This document shows positions 43,763 through 57,700 of a stretch of 64,000 nucleotides of DNA, in pieces. The stretch comes from Xanthostigma xanthostigma (lineage: Eukaryota; Arthropoda; Insecta; Raphidioptera; Raphidiidae). The stretch is from positions 27,605,501-27,669,500 of the forward strand of contig OY754464.1 in the NCBI GenBank assembly GCA_963575645.1. The letters are read 5' to 3'. The notes below the pieces were generated by a model, which saw only the letters and a list, made by a program, of their open reading frames with translations, was not told where the DNA came from and searched no databases. Within the stretch, counting starts at the first letter, position 1, and every line of letters begins with the position of its first letter. The position numbers and the translations under genes were made by a program.

Positions 43763-44598
43763 ATTTGCTTAAATATATTTATTTGTTGAGTACACAGCTC
43801 CAAATTAATTTTACTATCGACACACACAAATTAGATTAAAAATTCATTTTTTTTTCGATCACATTAATCACACTAGTTATTTAAGACTGCTGAGACATGT
43901 TTAAAAATTTTATTTATTTAAAACATTTTTTTATTATTTTAAAAATAACCGTCACATTCTTTCGTCGACCCGAACCAAGCCAACAATGAAAGTCGATCAT
44001 TTGTTGTTTTATCAGCTTGCAAGCAGTTGTTTTTTCTAGTTCACTTGCTTTAAAGAACGTGGCACGTGCGATACAGAGGCGCCACGGTTCGCGTAACAAC
44101 TATATTAATATGATTGCTAACAGTTTCTCATTGGTTTCACAGCTTTTTTTTATAGCGAACCTTTCACTTTCATTAATATCTAGCAAATAATAATATAATA
44201 ATACACGCTCTCTTGCAATAAATATTGCCCCTGAATTAATTTGGTAACAATAATCGTCATAATAACAAGAGAAACTTATTGATGTTTTTTTGTTTTTCTG
44301 AAATAGAATTGAAATACAAGGTTGACGTCGCACTATGCATATAATGCGACAGAAAAAAAAATACAAACGTTAGAAGTGCAAATTCAACATTATCTCGTTC
44401 TGTTGGAAAACTGAATTTCCGCCGTTATCATTAAACAAACAACGTCGTTCATTGATTCGTATTTTACCGTGTGACGTATTTTAATATCGGTGGAGTCAGA
44501 ATGCGTCACTTCAGACGCAAAAAGTTTGTATTCGAAATAAATATGTATAATAATATTTAATATAAATCGCATTAGGTATATCAGAAATAAGGTGGGAC

Positions 44599-44999
44599 CA
44601 TATATCTATTAATTAACTATATGAATCATTGCCTATCTCCTCAATGTGCGGTGAGTGAACGCAACAAATCGAATCGAAAATATATCTGCGTCTCTTTCTT
44701 CGATGCAATTCCCTGATTTCTCCGATGATAGGATTGGTTGATGTACTTGCATTCAATCTGAATAAAGTATCTCTGTTTCAAAAACTTTGTCTTTTTCTAT
44801 GACGTCAACATGGGCGTACCCAGCTTTTGACCCAGGAGGTGGCAAATTAGAAATTTCTGAAGCAGGGTCCCCCGTGCTTGTTTTGCCCTCCTGGGTACGC
44901 CAGTGCTTACGGCGTAAAAAAAGACAGAAGTATATGTTTGCACCCTAATAGTTCGATTGCGATTTTATTCCTATGCTCAGTATAGAATAAAAGTATATG
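44599..44999 (-). mobile_element. hAT-like MITE (CATATA ends), third copy
   Basis: This inverted copy of 6360-6770 has exact GGTGGGAC duplications at 44591-44598 and 45000-45007. The target repeats fix both ends of the family. Confidence 0.88.
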
Positions 45000-45731
45000 G
45001 GTGGGACGGACACGCTATTTAATACTATATACTGGATGCGTTTATTTCATTTTTAAATATGCGTTTCCTGGCCCATAAGGATGTTTGAGGCATGAAAAAC
45101 GGTCCCCAACCAGAATCTTTGGCTGGTCCCCTACTTCCCACTTCGCGATTTGTGTCTCCTGTGAATCTCTTAGTTTGCCAACCCATGTCACGCGACACGC
45201 ACGGATGGTCTCTTGTAACCCCAGACCCACAGTTCACAGAGTATATAAACTCTGTCAGCCTCCCAACCCTTGTGGGTGTTACGGTGTCTTTATTGTAATT
45301 TTAATGGGTTTTATTTTTAGTGTTTATATGAGATGCAAGTTTTTTTCAAACTTTTAAATTTTTAATTAAAATGTCTTTCCAGAAAACATAAAATTAATTA
45401 ATCATAGCCATTTTATTTACCAAAAAGGTGACAAACAATAGCCATGCTTACGTAATTAAAATGACATTCAGTGTTTGTTTCAATAGCAAACAAGTCTTTT
45501 TCAAGGTTGGACGACATGTACTATATTAAATTTCATAATTTATGTAATATATTCATTTTTAATATAAAAAACAATAGTCGTAATGCCAAATTCTGTGCAT
45601 AAAATAGTTTACTTATTTGCTAATACATGCACCAAGATATTTAAATGTTATATGAACTAAGTTGTTTTGGGACAAAATAAAAAATGTTGACCTCTTAATA
45701 TTTCCCATAAAATGATTAAATTTTTCTTATA

Positions 45732-45930
45732 GTGCTAACACACGCTCGAACTTGGTCCGGTCCGACAACGGACATGGTACGGCGGATCTTGCAACAGACG
45801 ACCGAATCTGTTCTGTTCCCATCGAGCCGGGCGGACACGCAGACTACTCTACAGACGAACAGATTTGGTACGGAGCGGACCAGATCCGCTGTCCGCTTCG
45901 AACCAAGTACCTACGACCGTCTGTTAGTAC
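45732..45930. mobile_element. MITE with GGTCCG repeats, TA target
   Basis: The imperfect inverted ends GTGCTAACACACG and CGTCTGTTAGTAC are flanked by TA. Inside are repeats of GGTCCG and CGGACC. A partial relative is at 30595-30850. Confidence 0.55.
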
Positions 45931-46976
45931 TATTAGTTTCAATATTCGACTAACCTATACCGCTAACGATTGTTTATTATCTAATATTTGATGAATTTGC
46001 TTACCAAAAATCAAAAGATAAAAAAAATCACAACAAAAAAATATGTTTTTCACCTTTAATTTAAAAAACAGTATTTTTGCAAAAAAATCTTTAGAGAACT
46101 TTGAGTCTAATAAAATGACTGTTCGGTTTCGATCTAGCATATAAATAATCGGCGAGATAATAAAATAAAAATGGATTTAATCCTTCTTTAACAAAATGGT
46201 AGCACTTCAGTTTGTCGTGGGAGGTCAACAATCTGGTTAATGATCACCTTTGCCCCTCAAACAAACCCACAAAAAATCAGTGACTGCGATATCAATGAAA
46301 GTAAAAACTGTATATTACGACTGAATTAATAATATGTAGAAATAATTGCGCCGACTTTTATTCACTGTACGACATTTTCAAATAATATTTTATGCTTTTT
46401 AGAGGTATTCTTCTAATATTTTTTAACTCGATTACAATTTTTTAAATATAATTTTTTTATTCACTGTGTGTACAAGTTAAACAAATTATGTTTTAAACAG
46501 ATATGAACAGAAGTCAAGCAACGAAAATAATTATTATTAGAAAATAACAAATGATAACCTAATTAAAGAGTTCAAAATTATTACATACTAATTGTACTGA
46601 TATTGAAACTATTCTATTGTTTACCAGAATGTTTCATTAAACTTTGTCAAAAAAAAATCCGGACTAACGCTAGTAGCGATAAGGGTTTCATATCGTCGTC
46701 CAGTAGCATAGGCGTGCGCCCGGTGAGTGCCCCCGAGCGGCGTGCTCCCACAAATGATGAACTGGACGAGTATGGAGGATTTTCTTTGTTTTCTTTTTTT
46801 TTGTCCCTATTTAATTTAAACTATACATTCCTGTCGGGATTTGAAGAATAACGTGCGGTCGCCTATTCTCTTCACGTTTTTACGATGTCAAAAATAAAAC
46901 CGAGTAGCCGGAGGTAGAGCTCGAACATCCAGAAATAAAAAATCCTGCGCACACCTACGCCCATCAGTCAAATTAT

Positions 46977-47556
46977 TGACGTGATAACGTCTTATAAATT
47001 GATGAATCACCAATCTTATAAATTGATAAAACACCGGCTGCATGTTCGAAAAAGTGTAACGTTCGTAACGCGTAACGCGTAACGTTCCTAACGTTCCTAA
47101 CGCGTAACTTTCCGCCTGACCCTGTGCGTGCTTTTTGCTAATTTCTCGCTCAATTTAAATCAGATCGGTTTGAAACCAGTCTTAAACGAAAGAGGAGAAC
47201 ATTTTACATAGATTTCGTATAACAGAATTTGTCTAAACAGTTTTTTTATACAAAATATAGAAAAATAGCTGTATAAATGCAACATGAAAACGGCTGAATT
47301 TCTAATGTTTAATTCAATTTTTTGACATTAGTATTCTGTGAAATGCAACCCCGTCTAAGTTAAGTATTGGAATAACTAATTATTATTAGAACATAATACT
47401 TTGACAGTTGCAAACGTCACTTTTGACATTTCTTATCATTCCGACACCAAGGATAAGCGGATTGAAACCAAATTTTGGGAGGTTTAGGTTATGTATTACG
47501 GAATAAGTTATCACGTAAAACTATCGTCCGTAAACCGACTTTACAGACAACCAATT
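46977..47556 (-). repeat. Dispersed family A, longest copy
   Basis: From TTGACGTGATAACGTCTTAT to TTACAGACAACCAATTTTTT it matches copy 5286-5761 in inverse. It carries about 75 extra bases near 47380-47455 and repeated AACGCGTAACG motifs. Confidence 0.7.
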
Positions 47557-47559
47557 TTT

Positions 47560-48713
47560 TTTTCATTGAATTTAGCTAGTTTTTTTCCGAAATTATAGCT
47601 GTATAGTTGCGGGAGTCAGCCTTACATGACTCATGTTTTTCTTGTGATGTTCTAATATTTATGTAGTTACACACATGTCAACATCCAGGAAGCCAATGGC
47701 TAAATCCTCTATAAAAGTCTTATTTTGATTGAGAAGTTCATATTATATTAAAATTTTAATAAAAAAAATGTCACTAATGAATAAATGAATATTTATTTGA
47801 AAAACAATGCTTTATTTATAAAATCTAATATTTAGGGTCGGCTTTTGGGCGGGGCAAACTTAACGATAATCGTGAGCACAAAAGATGCTGAAATGAGGCA
47901 GAAAAAAACATTTTCAATTACCTACTGGGATTTTGGGGTTAGTAGAGTATTGCTTCGAATAATAAATGTAAATATTAAGGTTAAGGGCGACCCTGTTGTT
48001 TATCTTTCATGCATCAAGTTAAACGGTTATATTAAGTATCATTTTTTCAAATTTTCAAAAATGTTCATCTGCCACGATTTCAATCTTTATTCAACGATAT
48101 TTACATTTAGTGTCTTAATGTATCATTGACAATATTATCAAGGAAGATTTTTTGTGCTTACGCGATAAGATAAATAAGTACTTATTTTATATGTAATATT
48201 TTAAAATAAGCAAGTTTGTCTCTTTAGTGACAGGCAGTGCCAAAATGCCGAAACTAGAAGCTTTAAAGAAATACGTATAATGGCGCCACCTATCATCAAT
48301 GTAGTTAGTATTTGAAGATTAAGAATTATCCCGCTAGATGACTAAAACGTCTCAAAATCAACGCAATTTTGGAAGTGTTGCCAATATTGCGTTATAAACG
48401 TCAAAAAATTGGTACTATGTAGACGTTTAACCTGTCTGTGAACCTGTCATTAGGTTGTGTTGTGTGAAGAGTGACGTTTATTTATTATTTTATTGTAAAT
48501 ATTTTAAATAAGATGTGAGTGATTTGAACGTGAAACAACAGTCGGGAGTTCGGGAAGATGGGACCGAGTGCACTTTCATCATATCAATGCGGTCGAAAAA
48601 CCGACTCATTAGTACTGCACCTTTTAGTGACCGTGTCTTCTTGATGCCTTTGTCAGAAGAAACGAGCGTCGATAACTGATTCGCGAATATAAAACAAACA
48701 AAAAAAGAAATAA
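47560..48713. other. Upstream region of EXT2
   Basis: No gene is seen. The last 400 bases should contain the promoter and 5' UTR of EXT2. No TATA box is clear. The 94-codon frame at 47845 has no recognised homology. Confidence 0.4.
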
Positions 48714-51700
48714 ATGACGGCACTAACAAAAATACAATATCAGAAGGTGGGTGTTGCAACACCTAACCTTACTCGTTACAAACATTTTTTTATTTTACTT
48801 TTTATAATTTTGATACTGTCGATAGTTACAATTATAGTACATTTAATACCGGTTAATTACTATAAGGACAATTATAGAAACTATGAAAAGTTCACGTTAA
48901 GTAATATTTTTAATTTACCAAAGACTGTGATAGAAGACGATGCGCTCGAATCGCTCGAGCGAGATCCTAAATGCAACTATTGGAATTGCTTCAACGTGTA
49001 TCGATGCGGAAGATCGCCGAGGCATCCGAACAAGATAGCGGTGTACGTGTATCCGTTACGGAGGTACGTAAATGGCGAGGACGTTTCCATCATCTCTCCG
49101 GTCGTATCGAAAGAGTATTACGAGATACTGGACGCCGTTGTCAAATCACCGTACTACACGCCCGATCCAAGCGAGGCTTGCATATTCATTCCGTCTATAG
49201 ATACGCTCAATCAGAAGTCTATCGATTTAAGAAAAACGGCACAGGTTTTGCAGTCGTTACCTTTGTAAGTATGATGGTTCTTTTCTATGCAATGATTTAC
49301 TACTAAGTACAGTCCGTGGACTCGGTATTTGTGGTGTGTAAAAATCGTTTATTCTGGGCAATATTTGGACATAAATCAGGCAATGTTATTTAACAAGAGA
49401 AGAAAAACAGCGATAAAATAGTTTAAAGCAGCAAATTGAACTATCAAAGTAATAAAAATATAACACATTTTTTAATTATCGCTTAGCTATAATTAATTTG
49501 TTGTAAAAATATTACCATAATTAAATTACCAGATAAAAACGTAAAAGCAATAAATTATGCATCTCAAACATTTGTAAACGAACTCTGATAAGTCTGATTC
49601 ACAAGTTGCGTTCTTTGGTGCTCAAAAAACAGTTAATTTAACTGAAGCGTTATTTTTTTTGTTTAATTAACTATTTGAATTATCTAAAAAGTGGGTGCCT
49701 ACATGGGCGCCGACTGAATTTATTCTAAGGAGGTGTAGTTTGTTTGTGAAATGCAATCGTGTCGTTGCAATCGAGTTTTTTTTTAAATTCAACTTCAAGG
49801 TCACACGTTTTCCAAGAAATTTAGCAAAATAGGGTTATTGACAAAATTTCAAAAAGTATTTAAAATTAAAGAATAAAGGTTAATGTACCCGTAAAAAATA
49901 TTTTTTCTCATAAATATAACAGATTTGACTCATTATTAGTTGTTTTTTATTTTGACTTTAAATTCTGCGCCAAAACGTCAATTGACCTTGACAGCCATGT
50001 TTACTGATTGCCTACGTCACAGTAGGCAATCAGTAATCTACGGAAGCCGGGTTGGCTCATTGGTGACTAGTGGAGTAGTGGCACCGCACACTGCCACTTC
50101 CAACATGTACACGCGTGCACGCGTTAACATGTGTCCGTGTGCGGGATAAATGAAGATTTCTACCTTATCCTGGAACGGTAATCGAGCTATCTCTGACTTT
50201 TAACTGTCAAATTCTGTGAGCAGCGTTACTTTTTGCATTAAGGTTACGCGTAGCTGAAGTTTTGCTTATAGTGAAATAAAGTAATAAAAGATTTCAAAGT
50301 AAACATTAGAAATGAGTTTCGTTAAAATTAAAAATGAAAATGTTACCGTAAAATTACCTGTGATGAACAATAAACTCATTTCTAATGTTTACTTTGAAAT
50401 TCTTTATTACTTTATTTCACTATAAACAAAACTTCAGCTACGCCTAACCTCAATGCAAAAAGTAACGCTGCTCACAAAATTTGACAGTTAAAAGACAGAG
50501 ATAGCTCGATTACCGTTCCAGGATAAGGTAGAAATCTGCATTTATCCCGCACACGGACACATGTTAACGCGTGCACGCGTTAACATGTTGGAAGTGGCCG
50601 TGTGCGGTGCCACTACTCCACTAGTCACCAATGAGCCAACCCGGCTTCCGTAGTAATCACTAAGCAAGCGGGTACAACGTGACATATAGCATTATAACCA
50701 ACAAAGTGTTGCATTTAATATGATTGACAGAGTACAATGAATACACCAGAGAACATACACTGAGCAGAGATAACGAATACACATGGCAGTCACTGGCACA
50801 CAGTTACCGGCCATGTTGACTGATTGATGACGTCACGCGCTGTGATTGGTGTTTGAAATCACGTGACACATAGGTTAAAAATCGTGATTTTATTTATTTA
50901 TTTAACGCACTTATTTAATAAAAATAATAATTCTAAACGCTATTTTAGACCATAAACTTTCATTATAACACAGTTTTATATTTAATTTTAATCACTGTCA
51001 ATAACCCTATTACCATCACATAAAATAACACCCTATGATTATTTTGGCGAGATTTTTTCTTTTCTCGGCTGGATTTTCTATTTTTATCTTCTCCAGCTAG
51101 CAATCGTTTAACTTTTCGAAACATTACCTATATCATGACAAACGCCACTCGCACCAATACCGTTGTGCATTTATCCCTTTACAACCGGTGAAACTTTTGA
51201 CGTGATAACGTCTTATAAATTGATGAAACACCGACTGCACGCACGAAAAAGTGTCACGTTCCGCCTGAGCCTGAGCGTGCAAGCGAGAGCGCGGTATAAG
51301 CGATAGAGAGGCACGATCGGCCCAAGCGTCGGCTTGTACGCATTTCTCTCTTCTCGCGTGACGTCAGAGAGTTCATCAATGTTTCTTTATGACGTTATCA
51401 CGTAAAACTATCGTCCGTAAACCGACTTTACAGACAACCAATTTTTTTGTTTTTGATTATTTAGAGACCAAAGCACCTAGGAATATTAATATTTTTTTTT
51501 TATATATATATATTTGTAAACGCGCAGCAGCGGGGCTATATGCATTATAGAATTAGTTTATTTCTGTTGGATTGTGTTATTTTCCGGTGGAGTTCTGCTG
51601 TTTTCTAGTTGTGAGATCCTGAGAAGACTGTCTGAAGCGATGGTGATGGTGTGTATACGGTGGGTGCGGATACAGCTGGCGATGATGTAGAGGTTGGTGA

Positions 51701-54700
51701 AATTATTGATGGTTGAGATGGTGCCGGAAGAAATTAAAAAAAATAAATAGATAAATAAAAATTGTGTACTCCTGCTTAACTGTGAAAATAACTCGCACGA
51801 AATAACCGTGCGAAGCCAGTTGCGTTCACAAAAATTAATCTGTTTCAAGACAAAAAAAAATATAGTCGCGCCCGTATAGAATGGGTTGTAAAGTGTTAAC
51901 GCTTTCCGTTATTTTTCAACATTTTTAAACTTGTGCACGAGTAGGAGAATTTTAGGAAATTAGGCAACTTTGTGAGCCTTGGAGTTTGACAGGTGATCAC
52001 TGATCAGTCATGGCATTCAGCCTTATTATTCTAGTTCACTCTACAGTGCGTAAAGAAGTTTCACTTCAAACGTTTTATTGTGAAAAAAGACAGAGTGAAA
52101 TATATTGTGCAAATGCAGTACTATTGATAACGGCAATCCAAAACAGAAGAACAGAACTCTTTAATTTAAGTATCTTTGATATAGTATGTTAAAATTAGCA
52201 AATAGCGTCTCAATTCAGACGATGTGCAGTTAAATACCGCACTGTTTGTCAATCGTATACTTTTATCAGTTTGTCTGTTTGCATAAAATTCTATCAGTCG
52301 GTGCACATGTCTGTGACCCTGATCCGTGATATTGCAAATTTATTCAATTCAGTTTTAAAGGAAGTGTGTTTGTTTGTTTTTGTTTTTCTTTTTTTACTTG
52401 CTTCGAAACAAAGAAGAACATTTAAAAAGCAGAAATTTAAGAAGATAGCTTCCCTCAGGCCGCAACAAAAATCTCGGTAGGGCTTTATCTGTCTGCCTGT
52501 ACCGGCAAATCTTAAGAATTACTAAACGCATTTGAATGCGGATTTTACCATTTATTTTTGACGATAGTTCAAATTGCTTAAAAAAATTTTTAAATTACCA
52601 TACTTGTAGTAAAAGACACGCTGATTAAAGATAATATAAGTGTAGAAATAAATTAAATGGGAAATACCCGCGTGGTATGGGGCGGCAAATTTAAATTTGC
52701 TTGCGGGTGCTTAGATTAGCGACAGACCTGAGACAACCCAAGAATTGATTTCAGATCTAAATATGTTCTCTTCACTAATATTGTAAAATTGGGTCGCTCC
52801 ATGTATTAAAATTTGAAAATTTTGAATAGTTCACCATTATTCCTTATACATAGACAAATAATGTAAACTAACTTTTTAGTTCAGAGGCTCCCAAATTTTT
52901 TTGTCTCGTAGACCACTTGCCATGTTTTTCGGTTTTGGGTAGACCCCCTGCTTATCTGATATTAATTTTTTGCAAATTCATTAATTTTAAATGTATTTTT
53001 GACAACCGGTATAGTGCTACTCACTTAAATTTATAACGGTAGTGAAATGTAGTGTGAAATGTTTAGTTTTATACATTTATTAATTAGATTCAAATTAAAA
53101 CGAACCAAATTAATATTTAATTTCTGTTACATAAAATAACTAAGCAAAAAATAAATGCTTTTAGTGTGAGGGATGAACCTGATGCTTTGATAATAAATTT
53201 TCAACATTTGGCATCAATTTAGTTAGATTTAATCTTAAATCTCTTCGGTTAACGATGTCCAGTTTGATTCTTTTTTTGTCAGGAGATTCACTATCGTAGA
53301 CCCCCATTTTCATTTCATGGACCCCCAATTTTTTTTCCCCCTGACATGGACCCCTTGCAAGTTGTCGTCGATCCCTGGGGGTCGATATAGACCACTTTGG
53401 GAATATCCGTCTTCTATATCATAGCGCACGGAGTGCGTCGACCAAGTTCTCGCAAGGCACTGTGCAATATTTACACGAACCATTTCGAGCCCTTTTCACC
53501 TCTTTTCGTCTACGAGACTAGTTATGTTACACAACTGATTTTTTTCAGGGGGGTTAGGACTTAGGGTTACCATAAAGAGTTAGTATTCTTACGTCGTGGA
53601 ATAGTTTCATCTAGATGGCGTCTTAAGCTCTTGCTTAAGACGATCTTATAATAATACATATTTTTGTGTACACATACACGCACATGTATGTATATACACA
53701 TCCTTCCAAAATTAGTTAGAATAGCTTACTTCGATCTCAAAACGTCGAGATCTGATGAAAAGTCGATTTTCGAAAATAGATTCAAGACCAATAGCTTTTC
53801 GTGTTTTTGAAAATTTTCTATATTGACAAGATAACAAATGCGGGACGACCTAAATATTATTGTTTATTAAGTTTGTGTTTAATTTAAATATTTGATAGAC
53901 TATACCTATTGCGTGCTTACATTTTGTACTATAAGTTTAGGCAATAAAATACTGAGTACACATTTGTGTCACTATTAGTTTAGATCAAATAGAAACAAAG
54001 TACTCGTTCAAGAGTCCATTTAGAAAAGAAAAATTACATTTTAATTGATCAATTATTGATTAAAAAAACTGCACGTTGCTTCGAGGTTACGAAAAACTCT
54101 CCGCTAAATACTCAAGTGTCGATTGTTTATTTAAATAAATTAAATTCAAAATATCTAAAAATATTTATCAGAATTGATATACTGTTTTTATGCGACCGTT
54201 AAAGTATGCAATCCACTTTAAATATTGAAAACTGATTAAAGTATCAATTGAATTTTCAATCTATCGTTAAAAAGCAATAAATTGAAAATATGAATTGATA
54301 CTAGGCCCAAGTAACCCTAATTGAAAAATGAAAATAGTGTTTTGACCAAATTAAAAAAAAAGAGTTTATCAATTCATCATGTATATTTTTTATGTTCAGC
54401 CATATTTTTTCGAAGGGTTAACCGCTTTGAAAAATTTCTACACAATTTTGTTTTTTTACGGATTGGTACCATATAATTTTTTTTATTACGCATGCAGGAA
54501 ATACTACCTTTTTGCCCGCATTTTCGGGCTGTAAATAGATGTTTGCCTGTAATGTATAATTTAGTTCGATAATTGTGCACACAAATTTTGATGCCGAAAA
54601 CGCCATTAGTGCACGCGAATTGGTTCTAAAAAAACACACTCAAATCGTCAGTGTTTTTTTTAAAAATAGTATGCGCAACGCGTGCGATGTTGTCAATTGT

Positions 54701-57700
54701 CCACTCGATCGGGTGGGCGTACTCACTTCGTTCATGAGCCCAACTCCGCTTGAGTGGGCAATTGACAACTTACCGCACTAGTTGCACAATATACTATTTC
54801 CATAATATATTAAAATTCATGTCATGTATCTCAGAAAACGTAAAATTATACATAAATGCGCTTAGATCAACAAATATAAATTATCATATACGAGAGGGAA
54901 AAAAGTTGTGGAACCGATTTGAGTGTGTTATTTCGCACGTATTGTGATGAACCATACATCGTTCTCTTCGTTTTCATGAGGTGAAGTCAGTGCCGTAAAT
55001 AGCCTTTTTTGCGCCCTGTGCGAGCTTCTATAACTGCGCCCTTGTTTTTTTTTAGATATTATAGGTACCCTAGAACAATGTTATGTATAGGCCTACTTTA
55101 TTTCATTCAGGGTGATGAAATAAAGCACAGGGAACTTGGTGTTTTGTCTAATTTAATAGACGTTTTTGATGATACTGGCATGTAGGTACGTATGTGTTGG
55201 AATCGAGCACTAGGGGCGCAGCGGGAACTTATCAGGAGCAAACCGAAAAGATAATAGTCCTGCCTGGTCTGGCCATTCTTGCGCCCCCCAGAGTCTACGC
55301 CCTGTGCTTGGGCACCGGTGGCACCGCCCTATTTACGGCACTGGGTGAAGTACACAATATGTGTTTCATCACGATGTGTACGAATTAATACAGGTAAAAT
55401 CGATTCAGGAGAAATCCATATAATGACAAAAGAAAATAATGTTCAAACTTAAACATTTAATGATTTAATTTAAATTTTAATTAAAAAAAATGTAATTACG
55501 GTCGACATTGGACCACTTGACGACTACTAGTTTAAATAATTATTAAACAATTGCAGTTCTCAGAAGTGTGTTTAAAATTGCGAATTTCATAAGAACGTCG
55601 TGACGTCAGAATTCGTAAATGCAGTTATATTTTATTCATGAAGTCTGTAACCAGGAGACCTAGCTTTCTATGCTCGCTGTGTTGCGAGACGAACCGTTTT
55701 CTGGCGCACGCGAAGTTGTGCTGTTATCAGTACCTGCAGGGAAAACTTCGGTTCTTTCCACTTGTTTTCGTCATAGTTACGTACAAAAATTGTTTAACTT
55801 CACAGACATTATACACACATGTAAGCCATGGACGTGTATGCGTTATCCAGTCGCTGACGCCATATTGGTTCATGCGACAGATATCGGTCCACCGCTACGC
55901 TCGTGCTGGGTCTCCTGGTTACAGACTTCGTGATTTTATTACCTACTAAAAATACTAGATCACCGTAGTTACCTAAGTGACAGCAATGTATTTTATTTAT
56001 CACTAGCGGTCCCGTCCGGTTTCACCCGGGTGTAAAAGAACGAATGGGGAAGGGAGGAACATGAGTACACAAATTCATCTTAGTTTACCGAGATGAATGT
56101 CGAAATTTCATGATGATCGGAGTTACCGTTCAAAAGTTTTTGTCGATAAAAAGCAGTATTTAAACTTTTTTAACTAATAAATTTTTTTTAAATTAATTAA
56201 ATAAAATTAAAATAAATTTAAATGTAAGCCTTAGAAGAAAGCAATGTAGAAAATAAAAAAAAAAATAAATAAAAATATATTCGCCCAACGTGGGGCGCGA
56301 ACCCACGATCCTGATATTGACAGTCGCATGCTCTATAGATTGTGCCACCTGAGGTTGTGTTCTCACAACGCTAATATGAGTATATCTAGTTTCACATGAA
56401 TAGAAGCTTATTTTTGAGATACATTTTGCAACATTTTTCATGGGGCCAACGCGCGTTGAACGCTCTTCATGTGTGCTAGGCCTTAGGCTATCATTTAAAT
56501 TTATTTTAGTTTTATTTACAACTAATTAAAATTAAATAAATCTAAATAATAGCTCATTTGAAAACTATTACAGTACCTATATATAAAAATAATTTTCCTA
56601 CAGTGTTTTCAATTAAATATTTAATATATTTTATTAATTATACAGTAATTATTGATTTAAAAGAAATAATTATTACTTAAAAAAAAAATATTTTCATCAA
56701 AAATGGAGGTTTGAGTTTAATATTGAATAGAACATAGATAGAACATAGATTGGTGTTTGTGACACCCGAGCTCAAAATTGAAGTGAGCGCTTTCTCTTCT
56801 CTGTCTATTAGACAGAGAAGAATCTCTATAACGTGGTGATAAAAACAACAAAAATACAATTTTTTTCATTGGGTTTTTTTTACATACAGTTCTAGAAGTA
56901 ATTTGTGGAAGGAGACCAAAAACTAGAAAACGAGTGTGGACACCTTCGAACCCCTAAAAAGTAGGCAACGAAAAAGGGCGAAGAGGCCTCTTTTTGTCGG
57001 GGGGTTCGGGGCACCGCCCCGCTTGCCCCATTATCGATACGGCCCTGCTGTCAAACTAGTTTTATACGAGAGAATTTTTTTCAATTAAACTGTTTCATTA
57101 AATTTTTATTTAACTTTTACATGTTTTTGCGCTAATTCCCAAAAATATGAAAGCATCCTATTGAGTATGCTAGTTGGGTTATTCTTGTCTAAGTGTGAAC
57201 GCGGATTTGTTGTACACAAAATATGACCTCGGTCAAGGATTACCACATGCAATTTATAAAATTATAATAACTAAATTGACGTATTATGTACAACATGCAA
57301 ATTGATTGTTATGCAATACATATACGTCGTACCTTCACAACAACGTATGATCGAGAACTTTGTTTATAAATTACAATTAAAAAAAAATTCCAACCAATTG
57401 GGCGACGAGACCATTCCAACTTCAAAATGTTGACATTTGATATAGTACAATAAAGAAAATAAAATTTCTCATATCGCGTGAGGAGACGCGGGTAATGACT
57501 AGTACTCAATATAATATTTGCTATTTGTTGCCATGGTTGCCTACATAATATTAACTAGTTTCTGACAGATCTGAAAAACAAACGAACAGTTGTTTTTTTT
57601 TATTTTCAAAATATTTCCGAAACTATAAAGCTTAGAAAAAAAGAATTTAACGAAACTTTTTTGAAAAAATGAATAGAATAATAAGCCGTTTAGAAAAGTA

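Noticed and set aside
55638-55949. Overlapping frames of 60-103 codons on both strands
   Set aside because: They lie inside a MITE with inverted ends, have no homology and reflect base composition.
56290-56375. A tRNA-Asp gene on the minus strand
   Set aside because: Acceptor strands do not pair and the anticodon stem is imperfect.
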